Assembly: GCA_946811185.2 (NCBI GenBank) | Contig: OX328097.1 | Coordinates: 32,015,627-32,079,626, forward strand | Direction of reading: 5' to 3' | DNA from: Hippopus hippopus | Taxonomy: Eukaryota > Mollusca > Bivalvia > Cardiida > Cardiidae | Length of the DNA: 64,000 nt | Shown here: positions 32,579 to 42,934 of the stretch, piece after piece | Layout of the letters: the number at the start of each line of letters is the position of its first letter | Position numbering within the stretch: the first letter of the stretch is position 1 | Position numbers and translations under genes: made by a program | The notes under the pieces: generated by a model | What the model was told of the DNA's origin: nothing | The model's input: the letters and a program-made list of their open reading frames with translations, nothing else | Databases searched by the model: none

Positions 32579-32769
32579 ATATTTGGCACTAAAAGATATA
32601 AGCGGGAAAGCTTTTCGACTATGACAAAAAATATCCATAGAAAGAAGCGATATATGTTACGCGTATCAGTTTGGGGAATAAATCGCTCTTCCCCAAAGCA
32701 GAACAGAGCCCTATAACATAATCTACTAAATGAAGAAGAAGAATAAGAAAAAAAAACAAAAAAACATGT

Positions 32770-32886
32770 CCACATTCAGATGACAAACGGGACTTGTCTT
32801 TTGAAAGAGTTGAAGAATATGTACATAATGAAACCAGAAAATGCGGTTTTCAACATGTTTTCAAAAATCTTTTTCACCAGGGTTGA
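32770..32886 (+). repeat. Decayed family A copy just upstream of the CARD gene
   Basis: CAGATGACAAACGGGACTTG, a vestigial hairpin and ATGTTTTCAAAAATCTTTTT. Ends about 50 bases before the start codon region. Confidence 0.45.
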
Positions 32887-32919
32887 TCTGTTGTTCGATT
32901 ACGGATAATGAATTTCTAC

Positions 32920-32936
32920 TTATTGTCTAGTTTCAG
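32920..32936 (+). other. Probable splice acceptor before the CARD-gene start
   Basis: TTATTGTCTAGTTTCAG is a good pyrimidine tract plus AG. It ends one base before ATG at 32938. If used, it removes the upstream in-frame ATG at 32908 and joins a non-coding 5' exon that I could not locate. Confidence 0.5.
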
Positions 32937-32937
32937 A

Positions 32938-35331
32938 ATGGAAGAGCGCCATAAAGCATTTTTACAGAACAACCATGTTCTGTTTGTGGAGAACATTGAA
33001 CCAAAAGGCAATATCTTAGACTCGCTCAAAGAGAGTGAGATATTTACTGACAATGATGCCGAGGAAGTCACTTCAGGTCGAACTCGAAGAGACCGATGTC
33101 AAACTTTATTGCAAAAGTTACCGACTCGGGGACCACGAGCAATTAAAGCATTCAAAAAAGCGCTTCAATATACCTCCTATGATTTTCTTGTGGAGAGGTT
33201 TCCCGAGATTGATGAAGATACAACTACGGTAAAAGAAGTACCTCTCACTATTTGTAACATAGCAAGTCCCTGCGAAAATTGTAGGTCATTTCGGAAAAGA
33301 CTCGCACGACGACAGGGTAATCAAAACCGAGATTTCAAATCATTTTTAGATAATCATCTGTGTATACTCTTAGACAATTTGGAGCCTAAACACATTATAG
33401 ATAAACTTTTCCAGGATGGCATTGTTCTTCACGAAGAAATTGAAATGATAAAGAATGGTATATCCAGGCTAAAAAGATGCGAATACCTTTTCAAGATTCT
33501 TCTCTGTAAAGAAGAAAAACCCGTCACGGCAAGGCTGTTGAATTCTCTGATGAAAAAGTACCAATTTATTGTTGACGCAATTGAAAACCATCAAGAATCA
33601 AATGTTCAAGAACGTACACAAGTAAAATCTGTTTTTTCCGACGACAATGATGAGTATGAGGGAAGTCCAGCTCAGGAACGAAGCCATTTCATGCAACGAT
33701 TAAAGTTTAGTTATGGGAATACAAAATCGTATCAACTACCCGAGGCATGTTCTGACGGGTCTAAAACTTACGTGCAACCGCTTCAGTCAACTTGTCATGA
33801 TCTAGAACCTTACATGCAGATACTGAAGCATTCTTTTGGAAGTTTGAGGCCTGATAGTCAGAAAGCATATAAAAATACCAAGCACTGCAAGCAACAGCTC
33901 TTGCCAACATGTCAGAGTTCAGAAAATAATATTCAGCAACTCAAGTTATTTAGTGAGAATCGACAACCTTGTATGGAATTGCTGAAGTCATCATGTGGGA
34001 GTGCAGAGCCATGTACACAAACGTTAAAGCCAGTGTCTACCAGCAATAGGCCAGGGGAAGATTGTATCGACGGCTTTTTGAATGCTGGACTATGTGCTGA
34101 TATTGGCCATCTGAAACCTGAAATTTCCAGTAATCTTTTAGATTCTGATATGGATTCATCGAATACGAAAGCTTCCCACAGTGTAAAATATGAACAAACA
34201 GAACATGTATTACCAAACAAACCGAAAGAAAATATGAAGAGACACAGGAGAATTAAAAAAGTTCGCGATTCGAACACAGGCAAACAGAGTAACGGAAATG
34301 TTAAGGGTGATACTCTCATGAGAACTGTAAGTTCAGTTCGAGCTAAAGGACACCAAAAGAAAGTTGTTTCTGCATACGACGTTTTGAGTAATCTGTTGAA
34401 CGACGGTGAGTACGTTCAGTTTGATCTCAAGTCATCAGACTTTCTCAAAAAACATTTTGAAAATGGAGACATGCATTATGTGATAAGTTATTTACAAGCA
34501 TGTAGATATCTAAACCAATCTGACTTTGATGGCGCAAAGCCATACATGAAAACCTGCATGGCACTGGCACAAAACGCAAGTAATCCACATTATTCACTTA
34601 TAGAAATGCTTAGTACTAAAACAAGAAAGTACATAATTCAGAAGAAATTAGGAAAGTTGGAGACGCTCTTGGATGATATAAAAATGATGCTAGAAACCGA
34701 TCCAACAGGAATACCAGGTCGCGTTGCCGGATGGCTATACCTGAATGATGGGAGACATAAAGCTACGAAGCTAAGTTGTTTGAACTTAAATAAACCGAAT
34801 GCAATGACAACATACGACCACCTTTTTGCAAGAGCACGAGACAGCTTTCAGAAATCCATTGAATACTTCAGGTTAGAAAAAGGAAAAGATGGCCATTTCG
34901 GGTATGCTTATGCCCAAACTTTACTTATAATACTTTTGATGCGCTGTGGAGACAATGGAAAGACAATGGGGATGATTCAACCGCCGAAGGAGCACATCAC
35001 CAGCGCTGCAAATTATATTCAGAATCTCGAAAACACCGATATTCCAATTGTCAGTATGCTCAGAATCACGTTTTGTCTGGCGAAATGCGATTACAAATTT
35101 AGAATCTCGTGCATAATAAGTGCTGCGGAACATGCAAGAACTGCCTACGATCTGGCCACAGAATTAGGTATAATTGAGTTCAAAGAACATGCTCAAAATA
35201 GATTACTTTATCTGTCAATCCGTGCCGACGTTGTTAGAATTCGAGAAATACAGGAAGTTGAATCCAATAAGAATTCTCTGGAAGACACTACTTCGAGTGC
35301 CGTAGTTATTGAGAGCTGTTCAGATTCATGA
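32938..35331 (+). CDS. Tandem-CARD protein with 14-residue repeats and a TPR-like C-terminal region
   Basis: A single uninterrupted frame gives 797 residues from ATG 32938, or 807 from ATG 32908. I prefer 32938 because a splice acceptor ends at 32936 and the first CARD starts right there. Residue numbers below are from 32908. Residues 11-97 form a CARD (MEERHKAFLQNN opening; RTRRDRCQTLLQKLPTRGPR at 58-77 is the classic H3-H4 core). Residues 138-231 form a second CARD (FKSFLDNHLCILLDNLEPKH; RLKRCEYLFKILL). Residues 261-382 are about nine copies of a 14-residue repeat, roughly [CY]xQxLKxSxxSxEP. A basic patch KRHRRIKK at about 443-450 could be a nuclear signal. From about 486 to 785 the chain is all-helical with TPR-like spacing (HYVISYLQACRYLNQ...; ARDSFQKSIEYF). 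CARDs make homotypic contacts in apoptosis and innate-immune complexes, so an adaptor role is inferred. No caspase, NACHT or kinase domain is present. No canonical AATAAA was seen before the MITE at 35507. Confidence 0.9.
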   Translation: MEERHKAFLQNNHVLFVENIEPKGNILDSLKESEIFTDNDAEEVTSGRTRRDRCQTLLQKLPTRGPRAIKAFKKALQYTSYDFLVERFPEIDEDTTTVKEVPLTICNIASPCENCRSFRKRLARRQGNQNRDFKSFLDNHLCILLDNLEPKHIIDKLFQDGIVLHEEIEMIKNGISRLKRCEYLFKILLCKEEKPVTARLLNSLMKKYQFIVDAIENHQESNVQERTQVKSVFSDDNDEYEGSPAQERSHFMQRLKFSYGNTKSYQLPEACSDGSKTYVQPLQSTCHDLEPYMQILKHSFGSLRPDSQKAYKNTKHCKQQLLPTCQSSENNIQQLKLFSENRQPCMELLKSSCGSAEPCTQTLKPVSTSNRPGEDCIDGFLNAGLCADIGHLKPEISSNLLDSDMDSSNTKASHSVKYEQTEHVLPNKPKENMKRHRRIKKVRDSNTGKQSNGNVKGDTLMRTVSSVRAKGHQKKVVSAYDVLSNLLNDGEYVQFDLKSSDFLKKHFENGDMHYVISYLQACRYLNQSDFDGAKPYMKTCMALAQNASNPHYSLIEMLSTKTRKYIIQKKLGKLETLLDDIKMMLETDPTGIPGRVAGWLYLNDGRHKATKLSCLNLNKPNAMTTYDHLFARARDSFQKSIEYFRLEKGKDGHFGYAYAQTLLIILLMRCGDNGKTMGMIQPPKEHITSAANYIQNLENTDIPIVSMLRITFCLAKCDYKFRISCIISAAEHARTAYDLATELGIIEFKEHAQNRLLYLSIRADVVRIREIQEVESNKNSLEDTTSSAVVIESCSDS

Positions 35332-35506
35332 AAAGCGAGATGATCGTGGCAGGTTCGCTAGGACACAGACTTTCCCAGTCGAAGTCTCTCCGACTCTGAC
35401 GATCTCTTTACTGTCACTATTACTTAGCCGTAGAATTGCATGTGTTTCTTTTCGTGATTTGTTTTGAACTATATGTTCTCCTCTAGAGACTATCTCGTAT
35501 GGTGAT

Positions 35507-35735
35507 TTAACTCTTTACCAAACAGTCCCTTGTTTTCACGACCCTGAGGAGGAGGCCTTTTGAAAATATTGTGGGAAAAGGAGAAAATGCTGGTAACCAG
35601 CATTTTCTCCTTTTCCCATAATGTTTTCTACTCTTCCAAAGACAAATTGTAATTTTTGAGTCACGTTTATTTTGTTGTCTGCAAATGCTTGCAATTTGGA
35701 CCAGTCTAAAATCTTGTCGTTTGGTATAGAGTTAA
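35507..35735 (-). repeat. Family A MITE, complete
   Basis: TTAACTCTTTACCAAACAGT to GTTTGGTATAGAGTTAA, with hairpin GGGAAAAGGAGAAAATGCTG perfect at the core. 176 bases after the CARD-gene stop. Confidence 0.8.
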
Positions 35736-35982
35736 ATAGTACAACAACAAATAATCAAAATCTGTCACTCTTACACTTTATTTTGGATTCAAATGCCTAG
35801 CTACAGTTTCAGTGATTTGCCCTTTTGTGATGGGTAAAATTATAGATCTTAGGAATTTGTCTGGATCTGATAACGAAGATCTCTCATGCAGCTGGTACAC
35901 AATTTCCATTAATACTATTTCCATAGTTTAATGGAAGGCCTTGTGGCGGCTAAAAAATAGTGAGGTGTTAAAATGCATCTTA

Positions 35983-36513
35983 GCCATGCTCTGTGAAAAG
36001 AGGGTTTAATGAATTTGCAAAAAAATATCGAACCAGGTCTACCTGTACGTAGTCCGCACAGGCTGGCCTGGGTTGAAACCTTTGGCTAAATCGGTCAATT
36101 TTCTGCCCATCCAAGGACTAATCTACTCAAGACTCGTTCGGTTTTTGGACAAATTAGATGTTATGGATCCATAATTATATGATGAGGCTTACAACACGTG
36201 AGAAGGGGCATTCAGATATTTGCGTAAAGTGTCGTCTCGGATTAGCCTGCGCAGTCCGCGCAGGCTAATCCGAGACGGCACTTTACGACTACATTAGATT
36301 TTGTGCTACAGTAGACTTGTGCAAAACAGAAAATTACATAAAAACGAAAAGTGTCGTTTCGGATTAGCCTGCGCGGACTGCGCAGGTTGATCCGAGAAGA
36401 CACTTTACGCAAATGTCCGAATGCCCTTTTTCGCGTGTTGCAGGTCATGACTTGTTTGATATAACGCACCAAGGAGATGCGTTTGAACCCTCTTTTGCCA
36501 CAGCATGATTCAT
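35983..36513 (+). repeat. Family B element split by a nested family C element
   Basis: The left part (AGCCATGCTCTGTGAAAAGA to GGATCCATAATTATATGATG) and right part (ATGACTTGTTTGATATAACG to TTTTGCCACAGCATG) of one family B copy flank family C at 36192-36443. Confidence 0.72.
36192..36443. repeat. Family C palindromic element nested in family B
   Basis: ACAACACGTGAGAAGGGGCA at the left and its complement-like CCCTTTTTCGCGTGTTGC at the right. Two strong hairpins contain GTCTCGGATTAGCCTGCGCA. Confidence 0.75.
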
Positions 36514-36524
36514 TTGAATTTAAA

Positions 36525-36645
36525 TGATAACATTTAAAAGTATCTAGAATTATTGTGAAGATGAGAATTTTTATTGTACGGTCAGTTCAAGTATTAGTAG
36601 CTGGCAGAAAAATGGATGTTTTAAAACTAGGTAAGAAGTCACGCT
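36525..36645. repeat. Dispersed repeat shared with 17150-17270
   Basis: TTATTGTACGGTCAGTTCAA and AGTAGCTGGCAGAAAAATGG parallel the 17.2-kb copy. Confidence 0.45.
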
Positions 36646-36649
36646 TTCT

Positions 36650-37065
36650 TTTGTTAATTCGGTAACCGGAATTGTCTCCTTTTGCACAAAATTTCTGCCA
36701 TTTTGTAGACAAATAGCAACAGTTTATTCACATTCAATTTGTCATCTGCAATCGTAGTTAGTATACACTAGACTCAAATACTGTGGTAGACCTAAACCGG
36801 CATTGTGTTCTTTTTCCTATCTTTAAGTTTTCTTTTTATGAAAACATATGCAATCATATGAACTGAATTTAATTTGTCGGTTTCACTTGTTATCAATGTG
36901 GACGAGTCTCAAAAACTGTGGTAACCAAACTTGTCTCATTTTCCAACTACGTTTTCTACCCTTCTGAGGACAAACGTCATCATATGAGCCGAATTTAATT
37001 TGCCGACTGCAGCTGCTATCAATTAGAACGAGTCTCAATTACTGTAGTTTCGTAAAGAGTTAATT
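36650..37065 (-). repeat. Three decayed partial family A copies in tandem
   Basis: The block GAATTTAATTTGTCGGTTTC / TATCAATGTGGACGAGTCTC recurs about three times, each preceded by a CTCATTTTCC-type hairpin remnant. The last ends GTTTCGTAAAGAGTTAA. Confidence 0.5.
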
Positions 37066-37536
37066 GATAGCCAATTATTTATACTCTATCAATGCTCATT
37101 TTTGTTCTTGTCCCTTTTTTAATGCATATTTTATTTTCAGGTTTTTTGTTAGGACTTAAACAGGTACAAATTCTCGTGAATATTTGAACATACTATATTT
37201 TCTGTCTAGATTCGAGTAAAATACAGATTGTGTTAAGATATGGGTAAATTGAAGTTTTTTGCACTAGATCTAATTGAAAGCATTGATTATCCTCTTTTTC
37301 CTTATTGAATTAATAAAACCACTTCCTTGCAGTAAGAAATTTTATGTCTGCTGTCATTTGATTTTTTTTTTTTTCGTATTGTTGAGATTTTTTTTTTTAT
37401 TTTTCTTCACATTACTCGAGTTAATTTACTCACAAACTATGTATCAGGAGTTTTCATATTGTGCAATGTCGACATCCATGACTCGAATTATAAGTTTAAC
37501 ATCTGGACTATCAAAGCTTTCTTCTTTATCTACGTA

Positions 37537-37753
37537 TGAACCATGCTCTGTGAACAGGCTTAATGCAGGCTGACCTAGGCCGAAACTTTTTTCTATTTGT
37601 CAATTTTCTTTCTGTCCAAGGACCAGTTCACCTCATGAATCAGTCCTTTGTTAGACAAAAATAGACTTTATTGATCCATGATCATGTGATGAGTTGCTTG
37701 GTATCGTGCATCATGGAGATGCATTTAGCCCCCCTTTTGCCAGAGCATGGGTC
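37537..37753 (+). repeat. Family B element with internal deletion
   Basis: GAACCATGCTCTGTGAACAG at the left and CCCCTTTTGCCAGAGCATGG at the right. Half the inner hairpin is deleted (CTTAATGCAGGCTGACC). Confidence 0.7.
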
Positions 37754-37854
37754 TTATGTTTTAACTCTATCAGCGCCGAATATATGAAGTCGACCTCTTT
37801 CGACGGTTGAAAATAAAATCCGATGAAACTCAGATAGATGTTGATCTTGTAGAC

Positions 37855-37990
37855 ATGACTAAACAAGCGGACGGTTTAGATTCAGGACAAGACGGCATGT
37901 TTTGTGCTGTCTGCCTGGTGTTGATCTATGCCATCCGCAAACTTGAGCCTCTGATCTCGCCTGAGTCGCTGAAAGAGTTTAAAAGTGAGA
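37855..37990 (+). repeat. Decayed family D2 hairpin
   Basis: ACGGTTTAGATTCAGGACAA and GTTTTGTGCTGTCTGCCTGG, TTGATCTATGCCATCCGC align base by base with the D hairpin. They account for a 71-codon open frame here (37807-38022). Confidence 0.5.
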
Positions 37991-38005
37991 TTACAAGTTA
38001 TTTTT

Positions 38006-38345
38006 CTAAATACTCAAACTAACTTTTTTTTTTCTTTGATTAGTCCAGGCTCATTATGTTGTGGGTAGTGAATCATTTTTGAAATGTCTTTGGTACAACA
38101 ACTGCTTTATTGACCATTATATATTACAAGTCAAACAATCATAAATTGCTTTGACAATAGACCAAAGTTTCGCCATGGATTTGTTAAATACTCAAACTGT
38201 CATTTGTTTCTTTGGTCGGTCCAGGGTTTATTATTGTTATTGGTAGTAATTCGGTCATAGTTTACTGGTTTATCAATAGACAATACAGTAAGACAACTGT
38301 AATTTACTTTGCAATTAAACCAAAGTTTCACATTAGATTTAGATG
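38006..38345. repeat. Diverged tandem duplication, unit about 178 bp
   Basis: AAATACTCAAACT, TTTCTTTG, GTCCAGG, TTATTG, GGTAGT, CAATAGAC and ACCAAAGTTTC appear in the same order twice (about 38006 and 38186). Confidence 0.6.
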
Positions 38346-38804
38346 GAAACACGTACAAAAAGCCGTTAGCATAATTACGCTTGAAAGTATGTCATAATAT
38401 ACATGTACCTTACTGTAGAAGCATCGAATGTAAAAAATAGGTAGTGAGAAAGCCTCACAACCTTTGGTCTTCTTAAGCTTTTGGATTAAATTATACGTGT
38501 ACTTATACTTTGCATATCAACCTGTGACTGCTATTTTCGATCAGTGCAGGGGTCGTATATTTTATTATTATTATCTTTAGTAGAGTTTCATTCATGTACA
38601 ACAATATTTACAAATGACATAAAAGACATGGAGGTACATGACCATTCGATATAGAATTTTAAAGACAATCATATCTATTTTAAAAACAATTCATAAACAT
38701 TCTACACATTCGAAATGAGTGATAAGATTTAGTTTACGATCCCTGATCAGGTGCATGCTCTTTGTTTGCTCTATTTAGATATTCGACAGGCAATTAAGTT
38801 ATTG

Positions 38805-39012
38805 AAGGTTGAGGGTTCGATATCCGCAAACTTTCTTTGGCAATTTATCGCCTCTTGCCTCTGATGCATGTGAGAAAAGTTGTTAACGACTTGGAAAAAA
38901 GAAAGTTGTGTCTGTGGTCTGGTGTGAGAAAGCCAGGAAACACATGCGCAGGTTCACTGGCCGCTGTGATATGATCTAAACTATTAAAACGGCGTATAAC
39001 TCCAACACAAAT
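38805..39012 (+). mobile_element. tRNA-derived SINE, head-truncated
   Basis: GAGGGTTCGATATCCG (B box), then CATGTGAGAAAAGTTG, GTGTGAGAAAGCCAGGAAAC and tail ACTATTAAAACGGCGTATAA. Same subfamily as 60695-60964. Confidence 0.65.
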
Positions 39013-39130
39013 AATAAAGAAGGTTCACTCATACTCAGCGAGTTAATTCCAAACAATGAGATGCCTCTGCCCAAATCAAATCAATTCGTCATGGCAAAGG
39101 TTGATATGTCGTATATCTGTTATTTCATGC

Positions 39131-39176
39131 AGGGATCATATATAATAGATGTCAGATGTGTATATAAGATCCCTGT
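39131..39176. mobile_element. 46-bp hAT-like remnant
   Basis: CAGGGATCATATATAATAGA ... GTATATAAGATCCCTG is two termini joined with almost nothing between. TTTCAT precedes and TTTCAT follows. Confidence 0.5.
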
Positions 39177-39179
39177 TTC

Positions 39180-40300
39180 ATAAGACCACGGTATAGTTTT
39201 AGAAATGAATGAATGGAATTTTAATACTTTAGGTATTTATCTAAACCTTAGACTGTTTGAAGCGTCTTTATCTGGGTAATTTGACAGTTTTTTTTTTAAT
39301 ATACAGTATATATTTATTAGATCTACCATGACATCAAATACATACATAAGCTCTGTTCATGATTAAAATCACAAGTTTGCTATGACTGCTACGATCTTGA
39401 ACATAGTGGAAAGTTTTAGGATATTTTTCAATGACCTTCGTTGTTTTATAATTGTCATAACCATTGTCTCTTGAACATTTCATTATTTCTAACACTTTAA
39501 ATTGTTGTATTTTACGTTTTATAACTCTTTGACTGACTTCTGATTAGCTCCAATGGTACAAGACCAGCAACATGAAACATCATAGCCTGGCGCCTGTCAT
39601 TCACCTGTCCGTACATGTGTTAAAGGCATTTTCCCTCAGAAACTAAAGAACCAATTTAAAACAAACTTCTTAGGACTGCTCCAGCTGTAGCACTTTTCCG
39701 ATTTTATCAAAGTATTTGATTCTATGACAACAAAGCCATATTTTTAAAAAAAAAGTTTTGTTTTTTTCTCAAAAAGACAACTGACATTTCTTTGTAATTT
39801 GGAATAAATGTACAGTACATTTACTTTGATTGACTCATATGGCCAAACCTGATCTGGCTAAGAACATAGTTGCTAAACGTGGTTAAGTTTTTAAACTTGG
39901 TCAAAATGTCTTCAGGCAGTAGTGAGTAAAAATGAATATCAAAATAAGATATAAACTATAATGAAAACATAGACATAGATTTTATTCATCAACAAATTTG
40001 GAATTTAAAAACATGGAAAAATAATAAATATCACATATTCTGTTGTCAAAATGCACTACAAAGATATATTATTTAACACAACAAAATAAATAAATTCAAT
40101 TTCAATTTTCAGCCCATTAACATGTAACATAGAATTCAATTTGTATGCCCCTGCCGAAGCTAGCTTTTGAAAGCTTTGAAGGAGAAGGGTAATTTGCTTG
40201 ATTGCCACTGCTTCTTTTCTATAACACACATATGATCAACATAACTTTCTGTAAAATAGGCCCACTTCCTGTTTGTCACTTGTTCTAGTTGTAGGTTATA
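39180..40300. other. Unannotated intergenic stretch
   Basis: AT-rich. I see no supportable exon, SINE or named MITE. Confidence 0.4.
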
Positions 40301-40302
40301 AA

Positions 40303-40663
40303 TGAGCCGTGCTCCGTGAAAAGGGGGCTTAATGCATCTGCGAAAAGTATCGACCGAGGTCAGCCTGCGCAGTCCGCGCAGGCTGACCTAGGCAGAAACT
40401 TTTCGCTATTGGTCAATTTTCTGTTTGTCAAAGGACCAATCTACCTCATGATTAAGTCGGTTGGTGAAAAAAGTGGCTCCTAAGGATCCATAATTATGTG
40501 ATGACTTGGGCTAGTATCGTGTATAACGGAGATGCATTCTACCTCCATATCTAGTTAATTTTCAGACTAAATGGATTTTATAGTACCCTAATTATGTGAT
40601 GTATTGCTTGGTATAATGGACTATGGAGATGCATTAAACCCCTTTTTGCCAGAGCATGGTTCA
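40303..40663 (+). repeat. Family B element with partial right-side duplication
   Basis: TGAGCCGTGCTCCGTGAAAA at the left, perfect hairpin GGTCAGCCTGCGCAGTCCGC, end TTTTTGCCAGAGCATGG. At 361 bp it is about 100 bp longer than its relatives, because the AATTATGTGATG...GGAGATGCATT block occurs twice. Confidence 0.72.
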
Positions 40664-40719
40664 CATATGTTTTACCATTGATGTAAAAACACAATGTTAT
40701 ATACCTCTCTAATTAAAAA

Positions 40720-40739
40720 CTTGGGGGGGGGGGGGGGAT
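40720..40739. repeat. Homopolymer G run
   Basis: About 17 consecutive G after CTT. A shorter run of about 12 is at 23467. Confidence 0.9.
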
Positions 40740-41082
40740 AGGAGTAGGAGGAATTGCAAGATTTTCCTAAGCCATTGCATAACTTTCATAAAAACTGCCT
40801 TTGCTTTCCAATGAACGTCTCCTTTCTTTATGTTGATTTGTAAGTTTTTGAGAGGTGTAAAACTAGCCTGCACTATTATGTCTTAGAGACAGGAACTCGT
40901 CCTTATTTGTGATGATGTGTACTGTTAAACAACAAATATAAATGAGCACATTTGCACTTTAGTGGCGATTTAGTGTGTTACCTGACCAAAATTCAATCAT
41001 TGAGACTTTATGTAGTGTTATTGCAAGGCAACACTTGAATAAATCATGTGGACATTATTCCGAAATAACACCTTTTCTGTGT

Positions 41083-41296
41083 TAACTCTTTTAGCAACAA
41101 AATTTTTAAACTGGTCCTCTCTCGATGGCTGCAAATACATGCCATTGAGACTAATAGAAAAAAATCTTATAAGCCTGACTAATCATGCCGACAGTATAGA
41201 TCCAAGATCAGCAGACTGCACGTACTGTGCATTCTGATCTTGATCTTTGCTGTCCATAAAAGCCCCTGTTTTTGCCTATGGTGCTGGAAGGGTTAA
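41083..41296 (+). repeat. Family D2 MITE
   Basis: TTAACTCTTTTAGCAAC at the left, hairpin AGATCCAAGATCAGCAGACT, right end GTGCTGGAAGGGTTAA. Confidence 0.65.
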
Positions 41297-41347
41297 AAGT
41301 CTAAGACTTTGTGTGTATACGAGTATCAACATATTGCTATTGAACTA

Positions 41348-41973
41348 TACTCAGTTCCATAAATAAGTGTGCACTTAATTTTCTTTTATTTCTCGTCGCA
41401 TGTTTTGCTGAAGACCAACGAATTTGGTATCATACTTTAGTTCAGAGTCTGTAGAAAATGCCAGGCTAATCAGATTTTGAGTAACAGAAAGTTTAAGTTA
41501 GGTTTTTGCAGTTTAAATGAAGGTGGTACTAAAATCAAAGTTGCAAAAGTACTCAAAGACTAAGGTAACATTAAAGTTAGGTTTTGGCCACCGCTCTCGT
41601 TCAGGAATGGAATAACATTCCTGATGCAATGATTTTACGTTATGTAAGGTCTATGCGACGTCGAATAATTGCCTGTATCGACAGCAGAGGTGGCCATACA
41701 AGATATTGATTGAAAAATTACAAGAACTTTAAGAAAAACCTAACTTTAATGTTACCTTAGTCTTTGAGTACTTTTGCAACTTTGGTTTTAGTACCATCTT
41801 CATTTAAACTGCAAAAACCTAACTTAAACTTTCTGTTACTCAAAATCTGATTAGCCTGGCATTTTCTACAGACTCGGAACTAAAGTATGATACCAAATTT
41901 GTTGGTCTTCAGTAAAACATGCGGCGAGAAATATAAAGAAAATTAAGTGCACACTTATTTATGGAACTGAGTA
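41348..41973. mobile_element. Tc1/mariner deletion derivative with 250-bp inverted arms
   Basis: TACTCAGTTCCATAAATAAG at the left and its exact complement CTTATTTATGGAACTGAGTA at the right, flanked by TA on both sides. Arms pair over about 250 bp each, with only scattered mismatches. The loop of about 130 bp contains the last codons of a transposase. The long arms are unusual for a Tc1-type element and suggest a fold-back duplication of one end. Confidence 0.8.
41590..41709 (+). pseudogene. C-terminal fragment of a Tc1/mariner-like transposase
   Basis: The loop of the preceding element is open to a TGA and reads TALVQEWNNIPDAMILRYVR then SMRRRIIACIDSRGGHTRY. The W-x-x-IP, S-M-x-R-R and GGHT-Y tail are typical of Tc1-like transposase C-termini. 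The DNA-binding and DDE catalytic parts are absent, so it cannot be active. Confidence 0.8.
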
Positions 41974-42012
41974 TATATTAATTGTAAATGAGCACTATTA
42001 TGTTAAATACTA

Positions 42013-42197
42013 TTAACTCTTAGACTGCTTAATAACTTAAATGAAACTTTCTACCCAACAGTAAAAAACCCTAACATTTAAATATCAAAGTTAGTGTGGG
42101 GGAAAGTATCTTGTTTTTGGACAGTGTAGATCTAAAATCACACTGGTGTTCTGTGCAAAAGTGCCTTGAGTCGCACTTAGCAGGCTAAGGGTTAAAA
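42013..42197 (-). repeat. Family D TTAA-flanked MITE
   Basis: TTAACTCTTAGACTGCTTAA at the left, eroded hairpin, right end CTTAGCAGGCTAAGGGTTAA. Confidence 0.68.
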
Positions 42198-42934
42198 ATT
42201 TGTTATGAAGTATTGAAACAACTTCAACGGCGCACAGAGGAATTTGCTGTACTAGTTTGTAGACTGCTTTGGATTGGTGCTAAACTGATCCAAGATTCCC
42301 CACCCAGTACACTGCTTCTACGTATAGTTGACCTACGGCGATTTACCATGTTCTGCAAATATATTGTAAAATAATTAACTCCAGACCACATAATTACTTT
42401 TTCCGATCAGATTTTGGACCCTTTAGCAGTGTGTGTTACAAAGCACTTTTAGGAAAGGACAAACTGCTTGTCACAAACAATTCCTGATTTTGTAACAATA
42501 TTTGCTCATCAATTATAAACATTTCCTTCAACTGCCTATATTCTTTTTTTGAAAACTTGAAAGTTCTATAACTACCCTACATACTTACTGATGGATAAGC
42601 AACCTAACCAGTTTGTGCTTGCCTTCTGGAACAACTTAATTGGTAAATGCTTGCTTTCTGTTGTTGATAATTATCATAAATATTATAGACCAAGAGCATA
42701 TGCCACAAAATGCACTGAAGATTGACTTATTGCAGAAATATAGTGACTTATTGCAGAAAAATAGATAATACTATACTTTACCTTTTAGTGGCCATATCTA
42801 GACATCAAGTTTATGAGGCTGAGTTGGGCAGTCAAATTTTGTTTTTTAGTTTTACCCCTTATGATGGCAGTTTAATCATTTCAATGGTCATCTCTTATTA
42901 TAAATAAGCATAAAGGTCATGTTATTACTCAAGC

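Noticed and set aside
37807..38022. 71-codon frame with a plausible start and a protein-like C-terminus
   Set aside because: Its middle aligns base by base with the family D/D2 hairpin and its end overlaps a tandem duplication, so it is a decayed repeat.
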